Part shown: positions 1 to 7,198 of the stretch, piece after piece
Layout: each line of letters starts with the position of its first letter
How positions within the stretch are numbered: position 1 is the first letter of the stretch
From: JAXDLH01 sp034666705
Lineage (GTDB): Bacteria; Chloroflexota; UBA6077; SHYK01
Length of the DNA stretch: 12,958 bases
Assembly (NCBI GenBank): GCA_034666705.1
Contig: JAXDLH010000359.1
Coordinates: 1-12,958 of the forward strand
Direction: 5' to 3'
Program-made: the position numbers and the translations under genes
The notes under the pieces: generated by a model
Told to the model about the DNA's origin: nothing
What the model saw: only the letters and a program-made list of their open reading frames with translations
The model's database searches: none

Positions 1-807
1 GTGGCGCTGCTGGTGCTGTTCGTGCGGCATGAGCGGGTCGCCGCCGAGCCGATCCTGCCGCTGCCGCTGCTGCGCAACCGTACTTACCATACGACGCTGC
101 TGCTCGGGTTTATCGGTGGCGCCGGGATGTTCGGGTCGCTGACTTACGTTCCGCTCTATTTGCAAGCGGTGCACGGCATCTCGGCGACGGAGAGCGGGCT
201 GCTGTTTGCCCCTACGGTGGTTATCACGATTGGAGCGAGCGTGTTGACCGGTTTCTTCATGCAGCAGATCGGGTACCGGCGACTGGCCTTCGCGACCATG
301 GCTGCCGGGGCCATCGGCTTCTTCATCCTGGCGGGATTGCCACCCGCTTCCGGCGTCTTCCCCGTCGTGCTGGCGGTGTCGATCATCGCCGGTGGGGTAG
401 GGCTGAGCTTCCCCGTGCTGTTGCTGCTGGCGCAGAACTCGGTGCAGCGCGAAGTTATGGGCGTCGCCACGTCGCTGGTCCAGCTAAGCCGCAGTCTGGG
501 CGGCACGTTGGGGGTGACGGTGCTGGGCGCCTATCTGGCGATTCACCTGGCGGACCTGGTGGGCGGCGCGGTACGCAGCGATGAGCTGACGAATCTGGTC
601 CGCCCGGAGGTGCTGGCGGCGATGGCGCCGAGCCAGGTGGCGCTGTTGCGCGCAGAGATGGCCGATGCGTTGCGTGGTGTGTTCGCAGTCGGCGCCGTGT
701 CCATGGCGATCGCGACGGCGCTGTCACTGCGGCTCGAGGAGATCAAGGTCGCGCCGCGTCGTGGCTTTGGCCGGATGCGGAACGCGGAGCTGCAGAGCGC
801 GGAATAA
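1..807 (+). CDS. MFS drug-export permease, DHA2 family, C-terminal part (5'-truncated by the window edge)
   Basis: This is the C-terminal part of a proton-driven multidrug exporter of the 14-helix EmrB/QacA (DHA2) type. The visible 268 residues hold a loop with the family-typical run around AAEPILPLPLLRNR (residues 14-27), followed by about seven hydrophobic segments, which would be helices 8-14 of a 14-helix protein. The string QNSVQREVMGVATSLVQLSR followed by a GGTLG glycine patch is typical of the late helices in this family. The frame is open from base 1, so the GTG there is probably an internal valine and the true start lies upstream. The tail is short and basic. The gene ends 48 bases from the convergent VOC gene and shows no link to the operon further right. 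The substrate cannot be told from sequence. Confidence 0.88.
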   Translation: MALLVLFVRHERVAAEPILPLPLLRNRTYHTTLLLGFIGGAGMFGSLTYVPLYLQAVHGISATESGLLFAPTVVITIGASVLTGFFMQQIGYRRLAFATMAAGAIGFFILAGLPPASGVFPVVLAVSIIAGGVGLSFPVLLLLAQNSVQREVMGVATSLVQLSRSLGGTLGVTVLGAYLAIHLADLVGGAVRSDELTNLVRPEVLAAMAPSQVALLRAEMADALRGVFAVGAVSMAIATALSLRLEEIKVAPRRGFGRMRNAELQSAE

Positions 808-810
808 GCG

Positions 811-847
811 GCCCTCACCCCTACCCGCGCGAGGGAGAGGTGAGAGC
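811..847. repeat. Imperfect palindrome between convergent genes; possible dispersed repeat or bidirectional terminator
   Basis: CTCACC at 814-819 pairs with GGTGAG at 839-844, with further partial pairing inwards (CCC 824-826 near GGG 833-835) around a GCGCG centre. It lies exactly between two convergent stop codons. CCCTCACCCCTACCC next to GGGAGAGGTGAG resembles the GC-rich intergenic palindromes present in many copies in some bacterial genomes, from general recollection. There is no T-run, so intrinsic termination is uncertain. Confidence 0.5.
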
Positions 848-855
848 CCGACGGC

Positions 856-1371
856 TTAACGGCCGGCGGCCACGGGCTCCGCGCCGGCGACGGGATTGGC
901 GACGGCCTCCTCGAGGCTGCTGGCGCGGCGATGTTGATCGTGGGGCCGCGCTTCGCCGTCCCACGGCACCTGGTCCATCTGGCAGGTGAGCTCGACGCTG
1001 TAGCCGTCAGGATCCTTGAACTCGATACCGACGTTGCAGCCGGCGCCGCGGCGCCCCTCGAAGGTGATCTCGACGCCTTGCTCCTTGAGGAACTCGCGGG
1101 CCTTGAAGAGGTCCTCCACGCTGTCCACCTCAAGCGCCAGGTGGTTGAACGTGACGAACTCCTTGGAGGAGGGGAGGGCAGCGTCGGCCGGGGCTTTCGC
1201 AAAGGCGAGGGTGTGGTGATCTGTGCCGTTGCGCAAGAATGCCATGCCCATCTCGTTCCGGTCGGAGAGCTTGAAGCCAAGAATCTCAGTGTAGAACGCG
1301 ATGGAGCGCTCGACGTCGCGTACATTGAACACGACGTGGCTCACCTTATGACTCTTGATCGGGGTTGCCAT
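856..1371 (-). CDS. VOC-superfamily protein (glyoxalase / extradiol dioxygenase fold)
   Basis: This encodes a 171-residue cytoplasmic enzyme of the vicinal-oxygen-chelate fold, with two beta-alpha-beta-beta-beta modules. Module 1 begins KVSHVVFNVRDVERSIAFYT and module 2 begins FNHLALEVDSVEDLFKA. The end of module 2 carries the usual DPDGYSVEL string. Likely metal ligands are His12, His77 and Glu127, with His52/His53 of TDHHTLAF at the remaining position, like the His/Glu set of glyoxalase I or the 2-His-1-carboxylate set of extradiol dioxygenases. The start at 1371 is chosen over the upstream ATG at 1395 because AGGAGG sits six bases before it. A tail of about 35 residues, rich in Ala, Glu and charged residues, extends past the fold. 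The gene diverges from the exporter operon and shares its 144-bp intergenic region. Possible roles are lactoylglutathione lyase-like, ring-cleavage or antibiotic-binding; I cannot choose among them. Confidence 0.85.
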   Translation of the reverse strand: MATPIKSHKVSHVVFNVRDVERSIAFYTEILGFKLSDRNEMGMAFLRNGTDHHTLAFAKAPADAALPSSKEFVTFNHLALEVDSVEDLFKAREFLKEQGVEITFEGRRGAGCNVGIEFKDPDGYSVELTCQMDQVPWDGEARPHDQHRRASSLEEAVANPVAGAEPVAAGR

Positions 1372-1415
1372 CCGGTTCCTCCTCGCAGAATTCACGATGC
1401 GACGATTTGCCTCTT

Positions 1416-1471
1416 AGCTTACACAACATTAACACTTCAAGAAGAACGCGATTAGACCCTGGAGCTACACT
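1416..1471 (+). promoter_or_regulatory. Candidate activator-type promoter of the exporter/two-component operon
   Basis: An AT-rich island in the divergent VOC/adaptor gap carries repeated TTA-type half sites: AGCTTACACA (1416-1425) and ATTAACACTTC (1428-1438). Exactly 27 bases later comes TACACT (1466-1471), a plausible -10, with no TTGACA-like -35 at 17 bp. The same layout occurs before the htrA-like gene (10309-10365). The island could also serve the VOC gene on the other strand. The promoter call is an inference from pattern. Confidence 0.4.
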
Positions 1472-1513
1472 GAATCAGTTGTAGCCGGGCTGTACCCGGC
1501 AGGAGGGCCCTCC
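1465..1513 (+). promoter_or_regulatory. Adaptor-gene leader with three adjacent inverted repeats, the last overlapping the ribosome binding site
   Basis: Three inverted repeats follow one another. CTACACTGA (1465-1473) faces TCAGTTGTAG (1475-1484) with one bulged T. GCCGGG (1484-1489) faces CCCGGC (1495-1500) across CTGTA. GGAGGGCCCTCC (1502-1513) is a perfect 12-bp palindrome. AGGAGGG at 1501-1507 is the Shine-Dalgarno for the ATG at 1516, so it can pair within the palindrome or lie exposed at the foot of the middle hairpin. This could modulate translation or bind a dimeric regulator; neither is demonstrated. Confidence 0.45.
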
Positions 1514-1515
1514 CA

Positions 1516-4329
1516 ATGCAAATTGCCACCCCGCTCGGCCGGCGGGCGCTGCCGGCGTTCAGCGGCATCATCGCCGCGGTCGTGGCGGTTGCGGTATTCG
1601 CCGGCGCTGGCTTCTTCGTGTACCAGCGCTTGAATCCGCCGGCCGCACCGATTGCGCAGCAGACGGCGACCGTCACGTCGGGAAACATCCAGTCGACCGT
1701 CAGCTCGACTGGCACCGTGCTCGCGCAGACGGCGAGCCGGCTGATATTTCGTTCGGCGGGTCATATCTCCGAAGTCGACGTGAACGTGGGCGACCACGTC
1801 ACGGCTGGCCAGGTCATGGCCAAGCTCGACACCGGAGCGTTGCAGCTCGGCGTCCAGCAAGCGCAGGCGAATCTGGCCAGCGCCCAGGCCAAGCTGGCTC
1901 AGGTGCTCGCGGGGGCGCGGCCTGAAGACGTACAGAGCGCCCGGGCCGCACTCGACGCGGCACAGGTCAAGCTGAATGGCATGCAGACCTCACGGCCCCA
2001 GCAGATCCAGGCGGCCCAGGCCGCGTTGCAAGCGGCCCAGGCGAAGCTGGCGGTCATGCAGGCGGGCAGCCGGCCCGAGGATCTCGACTCTGCGCAGGCG
2101 CAGGTGGCCGCGGCCCTCGCCAAGCTGCAGCAGGTGCAGGCTGGCCCGCTGGATGCGGACCTGGCCTCTGCGCAGGCCGCAGTGGACAGCGCGTCTGCCA
2201 ACCTGCAGAGCGCGCAGGCGAAGGTCGCCGCGCTCCAGCCCACCAATGCCGACGTGGCATCTGCCCAGAGCGCCGCGGTGCAGGCCCAGGCGAGCCTGAC
2301 GAGCGCCCAGGGCAAGCTGAACACCCTCATGAACCCAACCCTGTCGGACGTCACCGCGGCGCAGGTCGCGGCGCAGAACGCCCAAACCCAGCTCCAGTCG
2401 GCGCAGGCACAACTCGACGCGCTGACCAGCCCGGACTCGCCGGATCTCATTGCCGCCCAGGCGGCGGTGCAGAATGCGGCGGCCAACCTCCAGAGCGCGC
2501 AGGCCAAGCTGAGCTTGCTCCAGAATCCGCAGTCGTCGGACGTGGCGTCTGCTCAGGCTGGGGTGCAGAGCGCCCAAGCCGCGTTGGCGAGCGCCCAGGC
2601 CAAGCTCGCGGCTGACCAGGCCGCGGCGGGCACGAGCTCCTCCACGACTACAGGCCAGGGCTGCGCCCAGGTCGGCACGGTTTGTGGTCCTGGTGGCAGC
2701 ACCATTCGGCCGAGCGGCACGCCTGGTACTACAAACTCATCTTCCACCAGCACCACGCCGACCGCGGCGCAGCTCGCGTCGGACGAGGCGGCAGTGGCGA
2801 CCGCACAGGCGAACCTGGCCAGTGCGCAGGCGAAGCTCAACCAGGTGCAGTCTGGTGGCACGTCCGCTGATCTGACTGCGGCGCGATCCGCAGTGGAAAG
2901 TGCGCAAGCGAGCTACCAATCCGCCCAGGCGAAGCTGGCCCAACTGACCGGTACCGGCGCTGCGAATACAAGCCTGGTAACTGCGCAGTCTGGTGTGCAG
3001 ACGGCGACGGCGAACCTCCAGGCGGCGCAGGCCAAGCTGCAGGCGCTGATCTCGCCCAATCCGGACGACGTTGCGAGCGCCCAGCAAGCGCTCCAGGCGG
3101 CGCAGAGCGCCAACGAGGCGGCGCAGGCGAAGCTGCAGCAGACTCTGGGCGGTCCGACCGCGCCGGATCTGCAGGCTGCTGTGGCCGGCGTCTCCTCAGC
3201 GCAGAGCGCCTACGACTCGGCGGTGGCGAAGCTCCAACAGCTCCAGGGCACCCCGCTGAACGCCGATCTGGTGGCGGCGCAGGCGAGCCTGCAACAGGCG
3301 CAGGACGGCTTGAATCTGAAGCTCGCTCCGTATACGAACGCAGATATCCTGGCACAACAGCAGGCCATCTTGCAGGCGCAGTCCCAGTTGGACCAACTGG
3401 TAAACCCGTCGACGAGCTTCGACCTCCAGGCCCAGCAGGACCAGATCGCCCAGGCCCAGGCGCAGCTCGCATTGAAGGAGAATCCATATTTGCCGGCTGA
3501 CATCCAGGCCGCCGATGCGACCGTGCTGCAGGCCCAGGTGGGCGTGGCGACAGCGCAAAACAGCCTGGATGGCGGCGTCATCACGGCCCCCTTCGACGGG
3601 ATCGTCAGTGCATTGGCGATGAACGTCGGCGAGGAGTCCGGTGGCTCGTCGGCGACCTCGTCGGGCACGACGAGCACGGCGGAGCAGATCACGCTCGTGG
3701 ACCCGAGCCGGGTGCGAGTGGACGTCCTCGTGGACGAGTCTGAGATCGCGCAGGTGGCAGTTGGCCAGAATGCCTCGGTCACGTTCGACGCGTTGGGTAC
3801 GCGGCCGCTCCAGGGCAAGGTGTCCGCGATCGCCCCGCAGGGCCAGACGAGCCAGGGGGTCGTGGGCTACACCGTCTCCATCTCGCTGGACAACCCACAG
3901 GGCGTGCTTCCGGGAATGACGGCTACCACCCAGATCATCATCGCCGAGCGCGACAACGTGCTGATGGTCCCGAACCGGGCACTGTCCGCGGTACCGGCTG
4001 GTAGCGCGGCGGCGGGCGGTCAGGGCCAGGCTGGCCAGGGCGCCGGCGGAGCGCAGCGTGCACCGGGTCAGGGCGGACAAGGTGGTCAGGGGCAGCGTGG
4101 CCAGGCCCAGCAGCGCGCTCAGCAGCGGCAGGTGCAGGTCCAGACTGCGAGTGGCGCCGTGGAAGCGCGCGTCGTGCAGATCGGTCTGGCCAACGACACG
4201 AACACCGAGATCGTCTCCGGCCTCAACGAAGGCGACGTGATCCTACTCCCCACGACGACGGCGCGCGCATCCGTGCCAGGGGTGCGCACAGCTCCTGGCG
4301 GCGGTGGGACGTTCGTCGGGGCGCCGTAG
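1516..4329 (+). CDS. Giant HlyD/MacA-type membrane-fusion adaptor of an ABC exporter
   Basis: This is the extracytoplasmic adaptor subunit that would dock on the permease encoded two genes downstream. The start is set by AGGAGGG eight bases upstream. Order of parts: basic N-terminus; one membrane anchor at about residues 15-36; first beta strand and lipoyl half-motif at about 48-110 (SAGHISEVDVNVGDHVTAGQ); helical repeat array 1 at 113-372; a Ser/Thr/Gly-rich loop at 373-419 with Cys383 and Cys390; helical array 2 at 420-685; second lipoyl half (ITAPFDGIVSALAMNVGE) from about 688; beta-barrel at about 715-810; a membrane-proximal domain interrupted by a Gly/Gln-rich stretch at about 827-872 and ending in the EIVSGLNEGDVILLP motif. 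Most family members are about 350-450 residues, so 937 is exceptional, and almost all the excess is coiled coil. Single-letter repeats such as AQAKL recur throughout. The closest functional analogue in monoderms is the YknX/MacA type. No outer-membrane channel gene is present. The role as exporter adaptor is well supported; the substrate is unknown. Confidence 0.93.
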   Translation: MQIATPLGRRALPAFSGIIAAVVAVAVFAGAGFFVYQRLNPPAAPIAQQTATVTSGNIQSTVSSTGTVLAQTASRLIFRSAGHISEVDVNVGDHVTAGQVMAKLDTGALQLGVQQAQANLASAQAKLAQVLAGARPEDVQSARAALDAAQVKLNGMQTSRPQQIQAAQAALQAAQAKLAVMQAGSRPEDLDSAQAQVAAALAKLQQVQAGPLDADLASAQAAVDSASANLQSAQAKVAALQPTNADVASAQSAAVQAQASLTSAQGKLNTLMNPTLSDVTAAQVAAQNAQTQLQSAQAQLDALTSPDSPDLIAAQAAVQNAAANLQSAQAKLSLLQNPQSSDVASAQAGVQSAQAALASAQAKLAADQAAAGTSSSTTTGQGCAQVGTVCGPGGSTIRPSGTPGTTNSSSTSTTPTAAQLASDEAAVATAQANLASAQAKLNQVQSGGTSADLTAARSAVESAQASYQSAQAKLAQLTGTGAANTSLVTAQSGVQTATANLQAAQAKLQALISPNPDDVASAQQALQAAQSANEAAQAKLQQTLGGPTAPDLQAAVAGVSSAQSAYDSAVAKLQQLQGTPLNADLVAAQASLQQAQDGLNLKLAPYTNADILAQQQAILQAQSQLDQLVNPSTSFDLQAQQDQIAQAQAQLALKENPYLPADIQAADATVLQAQVGVATAQNSLDGGVITAPFDGIVSALAMNVGEESGGSSATSSGTTSTAEQITLVDPSRVRVDVLVDESEIAQVAVGQNASVTFDALGTRPLQGKVSAIAPQGQTSQGVVGYTVSISLDNPQGVLPGMTATTQIIIAERDNVLMVPNRALSAVPAGSAAAGGQGQAGQGAGGAQRAPGQGGQGGQGQRGQAQQRAQQRQVQVQTASGAVEARVVQIGLANDTNTEIVSGLNEGDVILLPTTTARASVPGVRTAPGGGGTFVGAP
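1852..3570 (+). repeat. Eighteen coding repeats forming two mirror-symmetric helical arms
   Basis: Within the adaptor, each repeat is an Ala/Gln-rich helix (pattern xxAQAxLxxAQAKLxxL) closed by a turn such as GARPED, NPTLSD or TPLNAD. By my count arm 1 (residues 113-372) has lengths 26, 25, 26, 26, 31, 32, 32, 32, 30. Arm 2 (420-685) has 33, 34, 32, 33, 33, 26, 26, 26, 23. Short and long units differ by about one heptad. The intervening loop is coded at 2632-2772. At DNA level, variants of GCGCAGGCSAAGCTG recur, so short-read assemblies could collapse or miscount copies here. Confidence 0.9.
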
Positions 4330-4350
4330 ATGGCCGTGGGAGGCGACGTG

Positions 4351-5229
4351 ATGGCCAAAACGATGGAACGAGCTGAGGCCGAGCAGCGCCAGGCGACTGA
4401 GCCAGCCAGCGGTACTCAGCCAACGAACGGCAGGCTGAGCGATCCACAGAAGGTGGCTGAGCCGGCATCCCAGCCGGGGGCCCGTGCCGTCGCCGAACCG
4501 CCAGTGATCCGCATCCGCGGGGTTACCAAGGTCTACCACCTGGGCGACACCACGGTGCATGCCCTACGGGGGGCTGACCTCGACGTTTACCGCGGGCAGT
4601 TCGTCGCGATTATGGGACCCTCGGGCTCTGGAAAGTCCACGCTGATGAACATGATTGGCTGCTTGGACCAGCCGAGCAGCGGTACCTACGAGCTGGACGG
4701 GGTGGAGACGAGCCAGCTCAGCGACGACCAATTGGCCAACGTACGGAACCAGAAAATTGGCTTCGTCTTTCAGCAGTTCAATCTGCTGCCGCGCGTTCCG
4801 GCACTCGAGCAGGTGGAGCTACCCCTGATCTATAGCGGGGCCAAGGATAAGCGGGCCCGCGCGATTGCGGCGTTGGAATCGGTTGGGCTGGGGAATCGCA
4901 TCCACCACAAGCCCTCGGAGATGAGCGGTGGGCAGCAGCAGCGGGTGGCGATCGCCCGGTCCCTGGTGACCGACCCGGCGATTATTCTGGCCGATGAGCC
5001 GACGGGAAACCTTGACACCCGGAGCAGCGAGGAGATCATGGAGCTGTTCCAGCGGTTGAACCGGGAGCGAGGCATGACGGTGGTGTTCGTGACCCACGAG
5101 CCGGACATCGGCGAGCACACCGACCGCGTCGTGCACATCCGAGATGGGCGGATCCACCGCGATGAACTGGTCGCGAACCCCCGGGATGCGCGCGAGATCC
5201 TCGCTGCGTTACCGGTAGAAGAGGACTGA
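4351..5229 (+). CDS. ABC transporter ATP-binding protein, MacB/LolD/YknY type
   Basis: This is the cytoplasmic ATPase that powers the exporter encoded with its neighbours. With the start at 4351 it is 292 residues. The motifs are all intact: Walker A GPSGSGKST at 89-97, Q-loop FVFQQFNLLPR with Gln at 141/142, signature MSGGQQQR at 191-198, Walker B IILADEPTGNLD from 211, and the switch histidine in FVTHEP at 249. The EPTGNLD string and the QFNLLPR Q-loop are typical of the MacB/LolD/FtsE group. GGGAGG at 4338-4343 fits the ATG at 4351. An in-frame ATG at 4330, directly after the adaptor stop, would add seven residues but has only a weak ribosome site. About 50 N-terminal residues before PPVIRIRGVTKVY are polar, low in complexity and not part of the nucleotide-binding fold, which is unusual for this family. 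Confidence 0.95.
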   Translation: MAKTMERAEAEQRQATEPASGTQPTNGRLSDPQKVAEPASQPGARAVAEPPVIRIRGVTKVYHLGDTTVHALRGADLDVYRGQFVAIMGPSGSGKSTLMNMIGCLDQPSSGTYELDGVETSQLSDDQLANVRNQKIGFVFQQFNLLPRVPALEQVELPLIYSGAKDKRARAIAALESVGLGNRIHHKPSEMSGGQQQRVAIARSLVTDPAIILADEPTGNLDTRSSEEIMELFQRLNRERGMTVVFVTHEPDIGEHTDRVVHIRDGRIHRDELVANPRDAREILAALPVEED

Positions 5230-5236
5230 CACCGAG

Positions 5237-6502
5237 ATGAATATTGGTGAGAGCATCCGGGTCGCCCTGCGCGGCCTGAGCGCGAATAAGCTGCGGGGCA
5301 TCCTCACGATGCTCGGCGTGATCATCGGTGTGGCCGCGGTGATCGCGCTCATGTCCATCGGCAACGGTACGCAGGCGCAGATCACGAGCTCGGTGCAGTC
5401 GCTCGGGACGAACCTGGTGTTCATTACCCCGGGCCAGCAACGGCAGCAGGGCAACGTGCGCACGGGCGCGGGCAACGCGCAAACGCTGACCAGTGAGGAC
5501 GCTACGGCAATCGACCAGCAGTTGGGCGGCTCGTTGCTCACCGGGGTGTCGCCGGAACGAACGACAGGCGCCCAGTTGATCGCCGGCGGCCAGAATTGGG
5601 CGACGCGCGTGATCGGGGCCACGCCAGCATACCAGGACGTGCACAGCTTCCACGTGGCCGAGGGCGACTTCATCAGTGACCAGCAAGCGACGGCGCGGAG
5701 TTCGGTCATCGTGCTGGGTGCGACCGTCGCGCAGAACCTCTTCGGGGATAGCGATCCGATTGGGCAGAACGTGCGCGTCAGCGCTGGCGGGCGCACCGGC
5801 ACGAGCGCAAGGGTTATCGGCGTCATGGAGACGAAAGGCGGCAGCGGGATTCAGAACCAGGACGACCAGGCGTTCATGCCGCTCTCGACGGTGCAGACCA
5901 AGCTGAACCCTCAGCGGTCGTTGAATGCCGGCACGCTGGTTGGTACGATCACCGTCCAAGCGGCGAGCGAGAACGACGTAGACGCGGCGATCCAGGCGAT
6001 TGGCGACATCCTGCGGCAGCGGCACCACACCTCCGGCACCGACGACGACTTCGTGATCAGCTCGCAGCGCGATTTCCTCTCGGCGATCAGCCAGATCACC
6101 GGGGTGTTCACCGCGTTTCTCGGCGCTATCGCCGGCATTTCGCTGGTGGTGGGCGGCATCGGGATCATGAACATCATGCTCGTCTCGGTGACCGAGCGCA
6201 CCCGCGAGATCGGTATCCGCAAGGCGGTCGGCGCGAAGCGGCGTGACATCCTCGTTCAGTTCCTGATCGAGGCGATTGTCGTCAGCGTCACCGGCGGGGC
6301 GCTCGGCATCGTGATCGGCGCCGGGATCTCACATCTGGCCAGCAACCTCAACCTGAACGGGCAATCAATCCCGAGCATCATCGCCCCGAGCTCCGTGCTC
6401 CTCGCCTTCAGCGTTTCGGCGGCGGTGGGGCTGTTCTTCGGGATCTATCCCGCCATGCGGGCGTCGCGGCTGAACCCAATCGACGCTCTGCGCTACGAGT
6501 AA
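5237..6502 (+). CDS. ABC transporter permease, MacB/FtsX family (YknZ-like)
   Basis: This is the membrane subunit of the exporter, of the mechanotransmission type known from MacB. The 421 residues contain one N-terminal helix at about 21-41 (LTMLGVIIGVAAVIALMSIG), a large extracytoplasmic MacB core domain at about 45-285, and three C-terminal helices at about 290-315, 340-365 and 383-405. After the second helix it carries the coupling stretch TERTREIGIRKAVGAKRRDI that contacts the ATPase. It ends in the family-typical PAMRASRLNPIDALRYE. Length and layout are standard for the form in which ATPase and permease are separate genes, as in monoderms. It starts seven bases after the ATPase stop, with GAGGA inside the ATPase tail as ribosome site, so translation is probably coupled. 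Confidence 0.95.
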   Translation: MNIGESIRVALRGLSANKLRGILTMLGVIIGVAAVIALMSIGNGTQAQITSSVQSLGTNLVFITPGQQRQQGNVRTGAGNAQTLTSEDATAIDQQLGGSLLTGVSPERTTGAQLIAGGQNWATRVIGATPAYQDVHSFHVAEGDFISDQQATARSSVIVLGATVAQNLFGDSDPIGQNVRVSAGGRTGTSARVIGVMETKGGSGIQNQDDQAFMPLSTVQTKLNPQRSLNAGTLVGTITVQAASENDVDAAIQAIGDILRQRHHTSGTDDDFVISSQRDFLSAISQITGVFTAFLGAIAGISLVVGGIGIMNIMLVSVTERTREIGIRKAVGAKRRDILVQFLIEAIVVSVTGGALGIVIGAGISHLASNLNLNGQSIPSIIAPSSVLLAFSVSAAVGLFFGIYPAMRASRLNPIDALRYE

Positions 6503-6514
6503 ACGGAGCACATC

Positions 6515-7198
6515 ATGCCTGAAGCAACCGTGCTCGTCGTGGACGACGAGCGAAACGTGACCCAGCTCGTGCGGATGTATCTCACGAACGAGGGGTATCA
6601 CGTCGAGACCGCCTCGAATGGCATTGACGCGCTGGAGAAGGCGAAGACCACCAAGCCGGATCTGGTGGTGCTGGACCTGATGATGCCCGGCATCGACGGC
6701 TGGGAGGTCTGCCGGCGCCTTCGCAGCGAGGGTGAGCTGCCAATCATCATGCTCACGGCGCGCGGCGATGATGTGGACAAGATCGTGGGCCTCGAGCTAG
6801 GTGCGGATGATTACCTGACGAAGCCATTCAACCCACGGGAGCTGGTGGCGCGCGTGAAGGCGGTGCTGCGGCGCTATCAGGGTGGGAAGAAGCCGCCCCG
6901 TCTCATCGAGTTGGACGGCCTGCGTATCGACACCGACGGGCGCGAGGTGCGCGTGAATAGCAAAGTGGTCGACCTGCGCCCGAAGGAGTTCGACCTGCTC
7001 GTCACCCTCGCGCGCGCGCCGGGCGTGGTGTACGACCGCGAGCGCCTCATCCACCTGGTGTGGGGCTACGATTACGTCGGCGATACCCGCACGGTGGACG
7101 TGCACGTGGCGGGCCTCCGCGACAAGATCGAGGGCTCGGCGGTACGCATCCAAACGGTATGGAGCGTCGGCTATAAGCTCGTAACCGAGAAAAATTGA
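6515..7198 (+). CDS. Two-component response regulator, OmpR/PhoB class
   Basis: This is a DNA-binding response regulator of 227 residues, the normal length for the class. The receiver domain (1-120) has the acidic pair Asp10/Asp11, phospho-acceptor Asp54 in LVVLDLMMPG, Thr81 and Lys103 of the LTKPF motif. A winged-helix output domain follows at about 130-225 with LRPKEFDLLVTLARAPGVVY and the recognition-helix stretch TRTVDVHVAGLRDKI. GGAG at 6505-6508 sets the ATG at 6515, 12 bases after the permease stop. The cognate kinase overlaps its 3' end. Placement inside the exporter operon suggests it regulates that operon. Candidate targets also include the htrA-like gene, whose promoter region resembles that of the operon (inference). 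Confidence 0.96.
   Translation: MPEATVLVVDDERNVTQLVRMYLTNEGYHVETASNGIDALEKAKTTKPDLVVLDLMMPGIDGWEVCRRLRSEGELPIIMLTARGDDVDKIVGLELGADDYLTKPFNPRELVARVKAVLRRYQGGKKPPRLIELDGLRIDTDGREVRVNSKVVDLRPKEFDLLVTLARAPGVVYDRERLIHLVWGYDYVGDTRTVDVHVAGLRDKIEGSAVRIQTVWSVGYKLVTEKN

Noticed and set aside
931..1455. 174-codon plus-strand frame opposite the VOC gene
   Set aside because: It is the mirror of a clear VOC-family protein, whose motifs and ribosome site are on the minus strand.
1852..3570. Regularly recurring GCGCAGGCSAAGCTG-like units that might suggest a CRISPR array or satellite
   Set aside because: The units are in one long open frame, differ in spacing by multiples of three, and encode a coherent helical adaptor with proper domains on both sides.
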